Below, piece by piece: positions 35,856 through 44,708 of a DNA stretch of 64,000 nt. This stretch comes from Hyphomicrobium sp. GTDB lineage: Bacteria; Pseudomonadota; Alphaproteobacteria; Rhizobiales; Hyphomicrobiaceae. The position numbers were made by a program, and so were the translations under genes. The DNA lies in NCBI RefSeq assembly GCF_019753045.1, contig NZ_JAIELN010000016.1, forward strand, positions 1-64,000, given 5' to 3'. The notes beneath the pieces are model-generated. The model was given only the letters and a program-made list of their open reading frames with translations. It made no database searches and had not been told where the DNA came from. The number at the start of each line of letters is the position of its first letter. The first letter of the stretch is position 1.

Positions 35856-36791
35856 TCAGGTCAGACCAATTTGAATTTGTGCCGGCATCAAGAATGGGTC
35901 GTTGTGAGGACTCATCGTGATGGTGAGAGGTTCCGCCTTAAGATCGCTCCGAGAAAAGGTCTCGACCACAAGTCCCCATACTTTTTCCGAAATCGACTTT
36001 CCCAAACACGTGTGCGCACCGTATCCGAACAAAGCGCGCGCGTTGTCCTCATCCGAATAATCCGCACTCTGCGTGAAGCACCTTACCCGTTCACCCGGAC
36101 GAAACTCGGACTTGGCGACGTCCGCTTCCTTTCCGCAAATTCGGTCTACAAAACGAAGTGAGCTCGACGGGTAGAGTTGCGGCCAGGCGAGATCGCACAT
36201 ACGAGCTTTGGGATTTTCTCTGAAGACCTCATAGAGCGACAAGCTCAATGTCCCGACAAAGGGCCTCGCACCTAACGAAGCGAGACAGAGAAGGATTAGC
36301 CGATCATCCCCTTCTTCCGGATGCGCGCTTAGATAATCTCTAATTCTGTCGCTAATCCTGGCTCTCTCCCGTATGGATAGGATCGGACTGAATAGGGCCG
36401 GAATCTCATCAACAAGGTCCAAAGTCTCGCCGTTCGGCGGAACAATGGAAGCCGAAATTGACCGCCATAGCGGTTGAGAAAACTCCCCAACCAATTCTAG
36501 TTGCGTATTCTTCCGGAAAACCCGCTCGAATAGAATGGTCAGCTGTTCCCGGCTGGCGGTAAGTTGGCAATCCTTTGTCTTCGAGATCTGCTTGGCCATG
36601 GCCTTGCGGATTCTCTGATGAACGTCGCCATCGATAAAAACCGGCAAGCATTCAAGCAATCTGATGGCGGACGAAAAATCAAGCTTGGTTCGCACCGCCA
36701 GCTCGCGATAGCGACTTGCCATGGAGTAGGTGTTGAAATCTGGGGACAGGATAATTGCCTTCGCAATCGCTGCATCCTGCACAGACTTCAT
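35856..36791 (-). CDS. Short divergent cytochrome P450 lacking ExxR
   Basis: The protein has 311 residues, about 90 fewer than usual. The heme loop is intact: FGYGAHTCLG with the proximal Cys262. An HQRIRK segment matches the C-helix. The I-helix lacks the AGx(D/E)T groove (LASLGARPFVGTLS in its place). Where the K-helix ExxR should precede the YPSSSLRFVDR segment, the sequence reads WPQL. The meander before the heme loop is also shortened. It should bind heme, but a standard monooxygenase cycle is doubtful; a peroxide-using or specialised enzyme is possible. GGGGA lies 8-9 bases before ATG 36791. It is divergent from the PP-loop gene. Confidence 0.8.
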   Translation of the reverse strand: MKSVQDAAIAKAIILSPDFNTYSMASRYRELAVRTKLDFSSAIRLLECLPVFIDGDVHQRIRKAMAKQISKTKDCQLTASREQLTILFERVFRKNTQLELVGEFSQPLWRSISASIVPPNGETLDLVDEIPALFSPILSIRERARISDRIRDYLSAHPEEGDDRLILLCLASLGARPFVGTLSLSLYEVFRENPKARMCDLAWPQLYPSSSLRFVDRICGKEADVAKSEFRPGERVRCFTQSADYSDEDNARALFGYGAHTCLGKSISEKVWGLVVETFSRSDLKAEPLTITMSPHNDPFLMPAQIQIGLT

Positions 36792-36915
36792 ATTCGGTTT
36801 TCCCCAAGCCCATTTGAATTTCGGGCAAGATAGCGAAAGAGTTTACGAAGTAAACGGGATAGCATAGGACTGCGTCACTCACGCAAATCTTATCCGCCAT
36901 CAAATCGTCTGTGGA

Positions 36916-38127
36916 ATGCCTACCAATCAGCTTCCAATCGATATCGAAGTCATCGAGACAGATGATGGCGCCTTGCTGAAAAGCCGGGCCGGCGAGATCC
37001 ACGTAACGACAAGCCATCCCGAAAAACGCGGCCGCGAAGCGATGGCCGACTTTGCTGCGTGGTATTTCCTTCCCGTTGGCATGCGGCTCAACACACCTCT
37101 TCGCATCAATGGGCGCGGCACACCCGAGACTGTTGCGAATTTTCGCAGGATTAGCGAGATTTGGCAGTCGTGGCTGCCAGGCCATTTTTACGCGACAGAC
37201 GTGAGCTTCGCCGAACTGATTTCGAGGCAAACAGAAGTTTCACATCAGAACCCGGGCCGCGACCTTCTCTATTTTTCCGGAGGGCTCGATGCCGCCTATA
37301 CCGCACTGGCGCGCCTTAGGGATGGTCGCCGACCGGACCTTCTGACGATTCACGGCATGGATTACAGCCTGAGCGATAAGACGGCTTTCCAGGCACTCCT
37401 CGACAAAACACAAGCATTCGCGGAAGAGCTTTCCGACACGCGCATCGTCGTCAAATCGGATGCTTACGCGCTTTACAACGAGTTGAAAGTCAATCTAAAG
37501 CGGCATCATTTGAGCCATATCTTTGCGTTATCCGGAGCAGGCTTCTATCACTCCGGTGCATACCAAAATCTCATCCTAGCGGCCGACGAACGCCTTGACG
37601 GACAGTTTCTGCATTTTCCATGGGGGTCGAACTCGGCAACCGATCATCTCTTTGACGACGGCTGGACGAAGCTGGTCACAGCAGACGACGATTTAACGCG
37701 AAGCGAGAAGTTGGAATTGATCCTGAAATCCAAGACAGCGCTGGATTCGCTTGCTTTCTGCTGGAACAGGAAGATACAGCCTGAAAATTGCGGGGTCTGT
37801 CAGAAATGCTTGCGGACGAAGATGACGTTTTTGGCGGCAACGGGTGCGGTCCCCGGCATCTTCAAGGATCAGTCGATCCCGTCCGACTGGGCAAGGCGCC
37901 TTCGTTATCGGGATCCCGCCGGCTTTCATGCGGTTCAAGAGATTTTTAATTCCGCGCTGGCCCTTGGACATGCTCGCACGATCCCGAACTTCAACAAGAC
38001 GTACGAGGAAGTATTCGGCTTTTACCGGCGGCTGAGAGTCATTCAAGAGTCGAAGTTCGTCACGTATAACAGCAGGTGGATTAGATCGGCCATCAACAAA
38101 TTGGCGTCGATTGGAACAGGTCTGTAG
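36916..38127 (+). CDS. QueC-like PP-loop ATP pyrophosphatase-family protein
   Basis: The protein has 403 residues. The PP-loop is SGGLDA at 121-126, preceded by the strand DLLYF. Downstream is a Cys4 zinc motif C282-x9-C292-x2-C295-x2-C298 (ENCGVCQKC), nearly the spacing of 7-cyano-7-deazaguanine synthase QueC. The N-terminal 115 residues and the C-terminal 100 are not QueC-like, and the protein is almost twice as long as QueC. PP-loop enzymes adenylate a carbonyl before amide, nitrile or thio formation. Here it may activate an acyl or carboxyl group linked to the adjacent ACP, which is inference. The following gene starts 6 bases after its stop. Confidence 0.72.
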   Translation: MPTNQLPIDIEVIETDDGALLKSRAGEIHVTTSHPEKRGREAMADFAAWYFLPVGMRLNTPLRINGRGTPETVANFRRISEIWQSWLPGHFYATDVSFAELISRQTEVSHQNPGRDLLYFSGGLDAAYTALARLRDGRRPDLLTIHGMDYSLSDKTAFQALLDKTQAFAEELSDTRIVVKSDAYALYNELKVNLKRHHLSHIFALSGAGFYHSGAYQNLILAADERLDGQFLHFPWGSNSATDHLFDDGWTKLVTADDDLTRSEKLELILKSKTALDSLAFCWNRKIQPENCGVCQKCLRTKMTFLAATGAVPGIFKDQSIPSDWARRLRYRDPAGFHAVQEIFNSALALGHARTIPNFNKTYEEVFGFYRRLRVIQESKFVTYNSRWIRSAINKLASIGTGL

Positions 38128-38133
38128 GTCTCG

Positions 38134-38958
38134 ATGAACCGCCGCGAGAAACTCAAAACCGACCTAAAGCACCTGCGGTTTATGGGTCGAAATCTCCGAG
38201 TTTTCACATTCTTGATGCGTAACCGCAGCCAGCCGGCCGACGTGCTTTTCAGAGACGCCTGGAAAAAGCTTGACCGGAATAGCTCCGCCGTCGCCGCCAA
38301 AAATTTCCGGCAAATCCCAGCCCGAAACATTCGGCACCATCATTTTCGTCAAGTCTTCAAACATTTATTCCCGAGCTTTTTACCGGAAATCACCCTTTCC
38401 GATCCTGGCGTCATCGATGAACTGCGCTCCCGCCAATCCATCATCGCAATGATCCATTCGCAAGGCGAATACGCGATCCTCGCGGCCCTGGACCGGGCCG
38501 GCCTACGAAGCGCTATGATCACGGCGTCGCCTATCAACCCGACAAGGCTGGCGAACTACGGCGTTCGAAACGTGCCTCTCAACATATTGAGAACGTCTTC
38601 GACATTCGTTGAGGCTCGCGCTGCTTTGCGTGATGGCTACACGCTGGTATGCGACGTCGATTATGTGCTCGACAAGAAGAGTGCGAACGCAGATCGCTAC
38701 ATCTCCACACCCCTCTTCGATTTTCAGCGGCTCGTGAAGGCAGAGCTGTATTTCGCTCACATTCGCATCGGTGAGGATGGTGAGATGGAATGCGTCATCG
38801 AGCGCGCACCCGGCAACGACAATCCTAACGGGTCCGCAGCTCTGACCGCTGCCGAATTCATTGAATTCATCGACAAGGTTCAAGACAAGCCATCGAAATT
38901 CAAGGTGGCCAGTTGGTCGATGCACATGAACCAAAAGGCTGGCGGTCACCAGGAGTAA
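38134..38958 (+). CDS. Possible LpxL/HtrB-like acyltransferase, distant
   Basis: The protein has 274 residues with no signal peptide or clear membrane helix. A motif MIHSQGEYAILAALDRAGL sits where lipid A acyltransferases have HxxxxE, but the acidic residue is four rather than five positions after the His. A later LRDGYTLVCDVDY and an AHIRIGEDGEMECVIERA stretch resemble the C-terminal half of that family. The match is therefore tentative. It is cotranscribed with the PP-loop gene, and an ACP gene lies upstream, so transfer of an acyl chain is plausible. If the similarity is false, the function is unknown. Confidence 0.55.
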   Translation: MNRREKLKTDLKHLRFMGRNLRVFTFLMRNRSQPADVLFRDAWKKLDRNSSAVAAKNFRQIPARNIRHHHFRQVFKHLFPSFLPEITLSDPGVIDELRSRQSIIAMIHSQGEYAILAALDRAGLRSAMITASPINPTRLANYGVRNVPLNILRTSSTFVEARAALRDGYTLVCDVDYVLDKKSANADRYISTPLFDFQRLVKAELYFAHIRIGEDGEMECVIERAPGNDNPNGSAALTAAEFIEFIDKVQDKPSKFKVASWSMHMNQKAGGHQE

Positions 38959-38989
38959 GGTTCAATCCGCGCGACTTCTGCATCTCGCG

Positions 38990-39010
38990 CCAAGCGGGCT
39001 TCCCGCGTGG
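38990..39010. terminator. Hairpin between convergent genes
   Basis: CCAAGCGGG-CTT-CCCGCGTGG forms a nine-base stem with one mismatch in the 57-base gap between the plus-strand acyltransferase-like gene and the minus-strand flavoprotein gene. There is no T-run on either side, so its efficiency is uncertain. Confidence 0.4.
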
Positions 39011-39015
39011 AGAAC

Positions 39016-40695
39016 TTATATTACAGCAGGCCGGGCATGATTAACCGATGCGAGATAGGTATGAAGCGCGGCAACAACTTGCGCTCCCTCGCCTACGCCA
39101 GCCGCCACGCGTTTGATTGAGCCTGCGCGAATATCACCTATGGCGAACACCCCCGGGACGCTGGTTGCCAATTGGCTCGAACCATCGCCGGCTGCTGCGC
39201 CGGTCAGAACAAATCCCTTCGGATCGAGCCGTACGCCAGATCCCGACAGCCAATCCGACTCCGGATCGGCTCCGATAAAAAGAAAGAGATGATGTATTTC
39301 ACGGCGAACATCCTCCCCTTTCGCCGTTCTCCAATGGATGGCTTCGAGAACACCATCGCGTCCTTCGAGACCCGTAACCACTGCCTGCGTTTGCACTTCA
39401 ACGTTTGCAAGACCACGAATACGATCCACCAAATATTGCGACATGCTTGCGGAGATGTCGCCACCGCGCGCAAGCAACCAGACCTTGGCGGCCCGGCTCG
39501 CCAGGTAAACCACGGCTTGCCCCGCCGAATTTCCGGCGCCCACCAGAACGACTTCCTGTTTGGAGCAAAGCCGGCCTTCAACGGGCGAAGCCCAGTAATG
39601 GACTCCGCTTCCCTCGAATTCGTCGACATTCGCCACATCAAGGTGCCGGTACCGAACCCCACCGGCAATAACGACGGAACGCGTGGTGACGCGTTCGCCA
39701 TCTTTCATGGTCAGAATGAAGCCGCGTTGATCCGGGTCGTTGCTGGATTCGAGCCCCACGACTTGGGCTGGAATGGCAAATTCAGCACCGAACTTCTGCG
39801 CCTGATTGTAGGCGCGTGCCATCAACGCCATACCCGTAATGCCGGTCGGAAAGCCGAGATAATTTTCGATGCGAGATGACGCGCCGGCCTGCCCACCGAA
39901 CGATCGGCAGTCGAGCACGAGAACCGACAATCCCTCCGAGGCTGCATAGACAGCGGCGGCCATTCCCGCGGGTCCCGCACCAACAACAGCAACATCGTAA
40001 ACACGCCGTGCATCGATGGGCCCCACAAGACCGATGCAACGGGCAAGCGCCGTCTCGGACGGATTTTGAAGAAGTTGACCGCCAGGACAGAGAACAATCG
40101 GCAGCGTGTCTCCGTCCACATGGAACCGTTCGATAAGAACGCGCGCCTCGGCATCGGTTGTGGGATCGAGCCACAGATGGGGGTGACCATTGCGCCTTAG
40201 AAAATTCTGGAGACGCAGCACGTCGCTGTTATCGGCAGGCCCGATAATAACCGGACCGCCTCCGCCCGTCTCAAGCAAGCCCACGCGGCGCAAGATAAGC
40301 GCCCGCATAATGCGCTCGCCGAGTTCGGCTTCCGCGATGAGCAATGCGCGAAGTTTCTGAGGCCCGATGATCAGCGCCTCCACTTCGTCATGCGCGCGCG
40401 CGTCGACCAAAGATGGCCGGCCAGAGAGCTGAGCAAGCTCGCCCAAGAAAGACCCCGGCTCGTGTGTAACGATCCGCACGCGGTGACCGCTCGTATCCTG
40501 CTGCGTGACGTCAACTTTGCCGTCGAGGATGATCGCTAGACCGGCGCTGACTTTTCCGATTTCCGCGAGGGCATCACCTGTGTTGAAAGACGTGAGATTA
40601 CCGAACCGGCGGAGACGGTCGATCTCCTGGGGCGCCAGTACGGGAAACATCTGCTCGCGTCGCTGTTCAATGATAGACTGCGCTTCCGACATCAT
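39016..40695 (-). CDS. cNMP-domain fused to thioredoxin-reductase-like flavoprotein without CxxC
   Basis: The protein has 559 residues; several in-frame GTG/ATG starts lie within 21 bases. Residues 15-140 are a cyclic-nucleotide-binding-type domain (GLAIILDGKVDVT, GSFLGELAQLSGRP). Residues 150-215 are a thioredoxin-like insert (HLWLDPTTDAEA). From about 235 is a TrxR fold: VAVVGAGPAGMAAA for FAD, VVLVGAGNSAGQA for NAD(P), and GVFAIGDIRAGSIKRVAAGVGEG. The CxxC redox pair of true thioredoxin reductases is replaced by HYWASPVE. It probably uses bound FAD for a different acceptor. It is the last gene of the probable ECF operon. Confidence 0.85.
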   Translation of the reverse strand: MMSEAQSIIEQRREQMFPVLAPQEIDRLRRFGNLTSFNTGDALAEIGKVSAGLAIILDGKVDVTQQDTSGHRVRIVTHEPGSFLGELAQLSGRPSLVDARAHDEVEALIIGPQKLRALLIAEAELGERIMRALILRRVGLLETGGGGPVIIGPADNSDVLRLQNFLRRNGHPHLWLDPTTDAEARVLIERFHVDGDTLPIVLCPGGQLLQNPSETALARCIGLVGPIDARRVYDVAVVGAGPAGMAAAVYAASEGLSVLVLDCRSFGGQAGASSRIENYLGFPTGITGMALMARAYNQAQKFGAEFAIPAQVVGLESSNDPDQRGFILTMKDGERVTTRSVVIAGGVRYRHLDVANVDEFEGSGVHYWASPVEGRLCSKQEVVLVGAGNSAGQAVVYLASRAAKVWLLARGGDISASMSQYLVDRIRGLANVEVQTQAVVTGLEGRDGVLEAIHWRTAKGEDVRREIHHLFLFIGADPESDWLSGSGVRLDPKGFVLTGAAAGDGSSQLATSVPGVFAIGDIRAGSIKRVAAGVGEGAQVVAALHTYLASVNHARPAVI

Positions 40696-40765
40696 CCCCA
40701 CTCGCACTCCCACGTCTTGTCGAAATGATCGTTACGGGCTTGTCCAGTTGAGTTCTTGGACCGAC

Positions 40766-41755
40766 TTACGGAACATCTAGCTTTTGCTTGGCGAGGAACG
40801 TGCGCGTCAGAGCCGCTATCTGATCAACCGCCTCGTCAAGGGCAAAGTGTCCGGCATCGAGGATGTGAACCTCCGCATCGGGAACATCTTGCGCGTACGC
40901 TGCCGCCCCTGCAACCACGAATGAAGGATCGTATTTGCCCCAGACGACAAGCACGGGTGGCTTATATTGGCGCAGCCACGCCTGCCAGCGCGGATATGAG
41001 GCTACGTTGTTCTGGTAATCATAAAAGAGATCGGCCTGAATCTTGGCTTGGCCGGGCCGTGACAGCGCCGCGAATTCCTCGGCCCAGATGTCCGGATTGT
41101 AGCGCTCGATGTTGGGGCTCGTTCCGATGTGGCGTTGCCTGCACGCTTCGAGCGAGGTGAAGCTCGATATGAAGGCCGCCTCATGTGCCTCTCGGTTCTT
41201 CCAATAGGCTCGTCGGTCCTCCCATATCGGTCCAAGCCCCACTTCATGCGCCACGGCATTTTGGACGATCAGCGCCTGAACGCGTTCCGGATGAGCGACC
41301 GCAAGCCGGAAGCCGACGGGGCCGCCATAATCCTGCATGAATAGAACGTACTCTTTAAGACCCAGCGCCTCGATGAAACCCTCAATGACTTGGGCTTCAT
41401 GATCGAAAGTGTAGGCGAAGGCCGATGCCGGCGGTGCATCGCTTTGCCCGAAACCCGGATAATCCGGAGCAACGACGTGATAGCGATCGGCGAGCAATGG
41501 AATAAGCGTATCGAACATCCGCGACGAAGATGGAAACCCGTGCAAGAGCAGCAAGGTCGGAGCATGGCGCGGACCAGCTTCGCGATAGAAAATCTTCACG
41601 CCATCCACCGCGACCGTTTGATAAGTCGTAGTTGCCGAAGTCGAGGACAAAGACATGGGCTGTGCCTGAGTTCCGTCGCCGGCAAGGATAAACGCAACCG
41701 CAGCCGCAACAAGCGACCGCTTTAATATCGTTAGAACTCTTTTACGACCCGGCAT
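40766..41755 (-). CDS. Exported alpha/beta hydrolase with Asp nucleophile
   Basis: The protein has 329 residues; GTG 41761 is an alternative start. A signal sequence covers residues 1-32. The fold signatures are LLHGFPSSSRMF (oxyanion region) and MQDYGGPVG. The nucleophile is Asp142, as in haloalkane dehalogenases and epoxide hydrolases, rather than the Ser of esterases. The remaining triad candidates are the Asp in WGKYDPSF and the His in AGHFALDE. The true substrate is unknown. It begins 33 bases after the anti-sigma gene and is likely part of the same operon, so it may detoxify a reactive compound. Confidence 0.85.
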   Translation of the reverse strand: MPGRKRVLTILKRSLVAAAVAFILAGDGTQAQPMSLSSTSATTTYQTVAVDGVKIFYREAGPRHAPTLLLLHGFPSSSRMFDTLIPLLADRYHVVAPDYPGFGQSDAPPASAFAYTFDHEAQVIEGFIEALGLKEYVLFMQDYGGPVGFRLAVAHPERVQALIVQNAVAHEVGLGPIWEDRRAYWKNREAHEAAFISSFTSLEACRQRHIGTSPNIERYNPDIWAEEFAALSRPGQAKIQADLFYDYQNNVASYPRWQAWLRQYKPPVLVVWGKYDPSFVVAGAAAYAQDVPDAEVHILDAGHFALDEAVDQIAALTRTFLAKQKLDVP

Positions 41756-41788
41756 CGCCACTGGCTATTTCCAACAAAATCCAATCGA

Positions 41789-42592
41789 TCAGCTACCGGG
41801 CGTCGCCTCGCGCCAACGCGATACAAATTCACGAAGTTCCGGTTCCGGCACGTCCGATACGGCAAAATACTCGAAATCCCGGCCGAACCAGCGGATCACG
41901 GAATATCCGTCCTTGGTCGTCTGAAGAGCCGGAGCGGTGCTCGTCATCTGCCCCGCACGCGGCACCGCAACCACACTGATGACGTGGGCGCGGCGCTGAT
42001 AAACGAGAACGGGCACGGGCTTTCCGTCAACGATTTCCACCCGCCCGCCTGCAAGCGGAAACCCTGCTCCCGCCAAATCGACGACCTGGGGCGAAATGGC
42101 GATCTTGCTGTCGAACCATGGCTTGACGGTATGCCTGTCACTCGATGCGATATCGAACGGCTGAGCCGCCAATAAAGCACGCTGATGATCGGCAACGATG
42201 GCCGCAATTTCGTTCGCACCAGAGTTCTGACGCAGAACTCCGTACATCCCACCTGCCGTGATGGCGGCGGCAACGACTGCGGCGGCAGCCATCTGACGCC
42301 AATCGTAGGATCGAGATTGCCGCGACGGCAGCGCTACGACAACATCTCGCGACGGATCGGCAATCCCCGCGATACGCCGCTTGAAGTCATCCGATGCGCG
42401 CTGCGCTGAGAGATGAGACACCAGCGTGCTCCGCAATTCAGCGATCCGGTCGCGTTCGGCCCGCAGAGCTGGATCGGCCGCCAGACGCCGCTCGACGTCC
42501 AATGCCGAAGCCGCGTCGAGTTCGTCGTCAAGATAAGCATTCAACAGAATGAGGGACTCTTCTCGGGAAGACCATGACGAAGGCTTGATCAT
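41789..42592 (-). CDS. Membrane anti-sigma factor
   Basis: The protein has 267 residues. The N-terminal 70 residues are an anti-sigma helical domain (LLNAYLDDELDAASALDVERRLAADP) without a complete HxxxCxxC zinc motif. One membrane helix lies near 105-120 (MAAAAVVAAAITAGGMYGVL). The periplasmic part has a beta-rich RskA-like character (GFPLAGGRVEIVDGKPVPVLVYQ). It should hold the cognate ECF sigma factor at the membrane until a periplasmic signal releases it. Its start overlaps the sigma stop (ATGA), the usual coupling. Confidence 0.87.
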   Translation of the reverse strand: MIKPSSWSSREESLILLNAYLDDELDAASALDVERRLAADPALRAERDRIAELRSTLVSHLSAQRASDDFKRRIAGIADPSRDVVVALPSRQSRSYDWRQMAAAAVVAAAITAGGMYGVLRQNSGANEIAAIVADHQRALLAAQPFDIASSDRHTVKPWFDSKIAISPQVVDLAGAGFPLAGGRVEIVDGKPVPVLVYQRRAHVISVVAVPRAGQMTSTAPALQTTKDGYSVIRWFGRDFEYFAVSDVPEPELREFVSRWREATPGS

Positions 42593-43131
42593 GCAGCACC
42601 CGCCTTTCCCTCGCCCGCCATGCCGATGCGCTGAATAAGCGAACTCCTCGCGCGCGCCAATCGCGACATCACGGTTCCAACTGGGATGGATAAGACCTTC
42701 GATATCTCCCGATAACTCAGGTCTTCGATCTCTCTCAGAACCAGAACCTCGCGATAGGCAAGCGGCAATGCGGAGATCGCATTCTCCAATTGCGCGGCAT
42801 CGGCTTTCCTTATCAAGATCGCTTCGGGCGATGCCTGTGGTTCAGCCATCTCAAGCCCAGCCTGTTCAAAAATCCCCGCGTCATCCGTTGTCATGATGGC
42901 CTTCGGCCGGTTCTTTGCCATCCAGCTGAAAGCAGTGTTGCGAACAATTGCGAGAAGCCAAGCCCGCGCATTGGCGTTTTGGACCGAGGCGATGGCGCCG
43001 AAAGCTCTGAGACAAGCCTCTTGAACGACATCTTCGGCGTCGGCGGCATTACCGGTCAGCCAACGCGCAAGAGACAACGCATCGTCGACGTACGGGAGCA
43101 CCGCCTCGCTAAATCGTTGCCGTTCGTCCAT
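42589..43131 (-). CDS. ECF-family RNA polymerase sigma factor
   Basis: The protein has 180 residues from ATG 43131, which has GAGGTG about five bases upstream. Region 2 reads ARWLTGNAADAEDVVQEACLRAF and includes the core-binding helix, followed by WLLAIVRN. Region 4 is LPLAYREVLVLREIEDLSYREISKVLSIPVGTVMSRLARAR. There is no C-terminal extension. It is followed by its anti-sigma factor and preceded by a cytochrome c and a metallophosphoesterase gene. A candidate autoregulated promoter lies upstream of the latter. Confidence 0.92.
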   Translation of the reverse strand: MDERQRFSEAVLPYVDDALSLARWLTGNAADAEDVVQEACLRAFGAIASVQNANARAWLLAIVRNTAFSWMAKNRPKAIMTTDDAGIFEQAGLEMAEPQASPEAILIRKADAAQLENAISALPLAYREVLVLREIEDLSYREISKVLSIPVGTVMSRLARARSSLIQRIGMAGEGKAGAA

Positions 43132-43161
43132 CACACCTCGCTTGATTGCGCGGTCTGGCAC

Positions 43162-43545
43162 CTACTTCGCCCGTTCCTTCAAATACTCGATAACGTCGGC
43201 TCGATCTTGGGCGCCATCGAGGTGAAAGAACATTTTCGAACCCGGCACGAGCTTTTGCGGATCCGTAAGCCATCGGTCGAGGCTGTCTTGATCCCATGTA
43301 ATACCCGACTTCTTGAGCGGAGCGGAATAGCTGTAATCGGGAACCGAGCCGGCCTTTCTGCCGAATACCCCCCGATGCTTCGGGCCGACATCGTTGGAAT
43401 CGAGCGAATGACAGTCCTGACAGCTCTGGTAAATTTGCTCCCCGTGCGCGGCATCTGCGGCCGCGTGAGCGGCGGGTATCAGCAAGACCATTCCTAATGC
43501 GGCAGCTGCCAGCCCGGCAGCCGCCAGTATCATTTCGAGCTTCAT
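43162..43545 (-). CDS. Periplasmic cytochrome c (c2-like)
   Basis: The protein has 127 residues. The signal peptide ends at about residue 29 (AHAA). The heme motif is CQDCHSLD, followed by the class I features VGPKHRGVFGRKAG and YSAPLKKSGITW. The distal Met is in GSKMFFHL, with a C-terminal ADVIEYLKER helix. This is a typical c2/cytochrome c550-like electron carrier. It lies between the metallophosphoesterase (4 bases) and the sigma factor (30 bases). Its presence in an ECF operon suggests that the stress response involves periplasmic electron flow. GGAG precedes ATG 43545. Confidence 0.9.
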   Translation of the reverse strand: MKLEMILAAAGLAAAALGMVLLIPAAHAAADAAHGEQIYQSCQDCHSLDSNDVGPKHRGVFGRKAGSVPDYSYSAPLKKSGITWDQDSLDRWLTDPQKLVPGSKMFFHLDGAQDRADVIEYLKERAK

Positions 43546-43549
43546 GGCA

Positions 43550-44494
43550 TTACTCCGCCAATGAGGTGTCGGTTATGGCGAGAGGCGACTCCGTTCTTTT
43601 GAACCCCACGCTCGTTATCCCGAGCACACTTCGGAGCTTCTCGGCCGGTACGACCATCGGACCCGGAGAGGGCGCCGTTCCCGGCGCCGGTTGCGGAAAT
43701 GCCGTCGAACGCGCAGTGTGAAACGTGATGTTCCCTTCGACTTTCTGCATCAGCTGGTGGATGTGGCCATTGAGGACGGTCACCGAGCCGAAGCGCTTTA
43801 GGTAGCCAAGCGCGATCGCGGCATCGTCGGTACCCCATCCCCAGTTCGGATAGACGGACCACAGCGGGATGTGCGCAAAAATGACAATCGGCGTTGATGA
43901 CTTGAGATCGCGAAGATCGTCCTCGAGCCATTCGAGCTGCTCAGTGCCGAGATAGCCGAGACCGAATTGCTTCAGGTTCACGACGTTGTTCAATCCGATG
44001 AAGTGCACGCCGTTGTCGTCGAAGCTGTACCAGCCTCCACCTTTCGTGCCCTTGCCGTACCGTTCGAGATAGGCTTTCTCGGTTGTTTCGTCCGTGATGT
44101 CATGTTCGCCCGGCACGTAATGCACATCGACGCCGGTGCTGCCGATAACCTGGTCTGCAAGGTCGAATTCCGAGGGCTTGGCACTGTGAGTGATGTCGCC
44201 CGTATGCAGCATGAACGTGGGTTTCACAGGCAGCGCATCGATCCGGCCAACCGCCTCCTTGAGCGTATCGAGCGCGTGCGGATTGGCCGGCTTGTTGAAG
44301 CCAACATGACTGTCTGAAATCTGCAAAAACGTAAACCCGCTCTTCGCAGCTTCGGCGGCTTGGGCACCATCAAGCAGCGATAACGATGTCGGAACACCGC
44401 CGGTAACCGTCCAAAGCACACCTGTCCCCGCCCAGATCATGCATTCCAGCGCATGCCGCCGGTTTACGCCCTCGTCGTCCTTGCTGTCGCTCAT
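43550..44494 (-). CDS. Exported metallophosphoesterase (calcineurin-like)
   Basis: The protein has 314 residues. The N-terminus NRRHALECMIWAGTGVL with a twin arginine looks like a Tat signal. The dinuclear metal motifs are in order: QISDSHVG, LHTGDITH, VPGEHD, FAHIPLW and LNGHIHQ. The middle Asn of the canonical GNHE is replaced by Glu (GEHD). It hydrolyses phosphoesters, substrate unknown. The ATG at 44494 has AAAGG seven bases upstream. It is the first gene of the probable ECF operon and is divergent from cytochrome P460. Confidence 0.9.
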   Translation of the reverse strand: MSDSKDDEGVNRRHALECMIWAGTGVLWTVTGGVPTSLSLLDGAQAAEAAKSGFTFLQISDSHVGFNKPANPHALDTLKEAVGRIDALPVKPTFMLHTGDITHSAKPSEFDLADQVIGSTGVDVHYVPGEHDITDETTEKAYLERYGKGTKGGGWYSFDDNGVHFIGLNNVVNLKQFGLGYLGTEQLEWLEDDLRDLKSSTPIVIFAHIPLWSVYPNWGWGTDDAAIALGYLKRFGSVTVLNGHIHQLMQKVEGNITFHTARSTAFPQPAPGTAPSPGPMVVPAEKLRSVLGITSVGFKRTESPLAITDTSLAE

Positions 44495-44538
44495 GACAAT
44501 ACCTTTCTGAAGGTCCGCGACTTGGCGGATCGAAAGGG

Positions 44539-44567
44539 TAGACTCGAGCAACAAGCAATTTATTCCC
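44539..44567 (-). promoter_or_regulatory. Candidate ECF-type promoter of the sigma operon
   Basis: On the minus strand, GGGAATA (44567-44561) is separated by 16 bases from AGTCTA (44544-44539). This resembles GGGAAT/GTC-type ECF promoters. Transcription would start around 44531, leaving a short leader before ATG 44494. The sequence is a guess from spacing and position. Confidence 0.4.
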
Positions 44568-44708
44568 GGGTGTGCGTAAAAAAATTCGGACCCACACCTC
44601 CCGCGCATGGGAAGCAGTAAATTCAGAACAATTCCGCACGCGAACGATGTTAAACAAGGGCCCCATTAACGAAGTCGGCAGTGTCGAGCGAGACAATCTG
44701 CAATTTTG

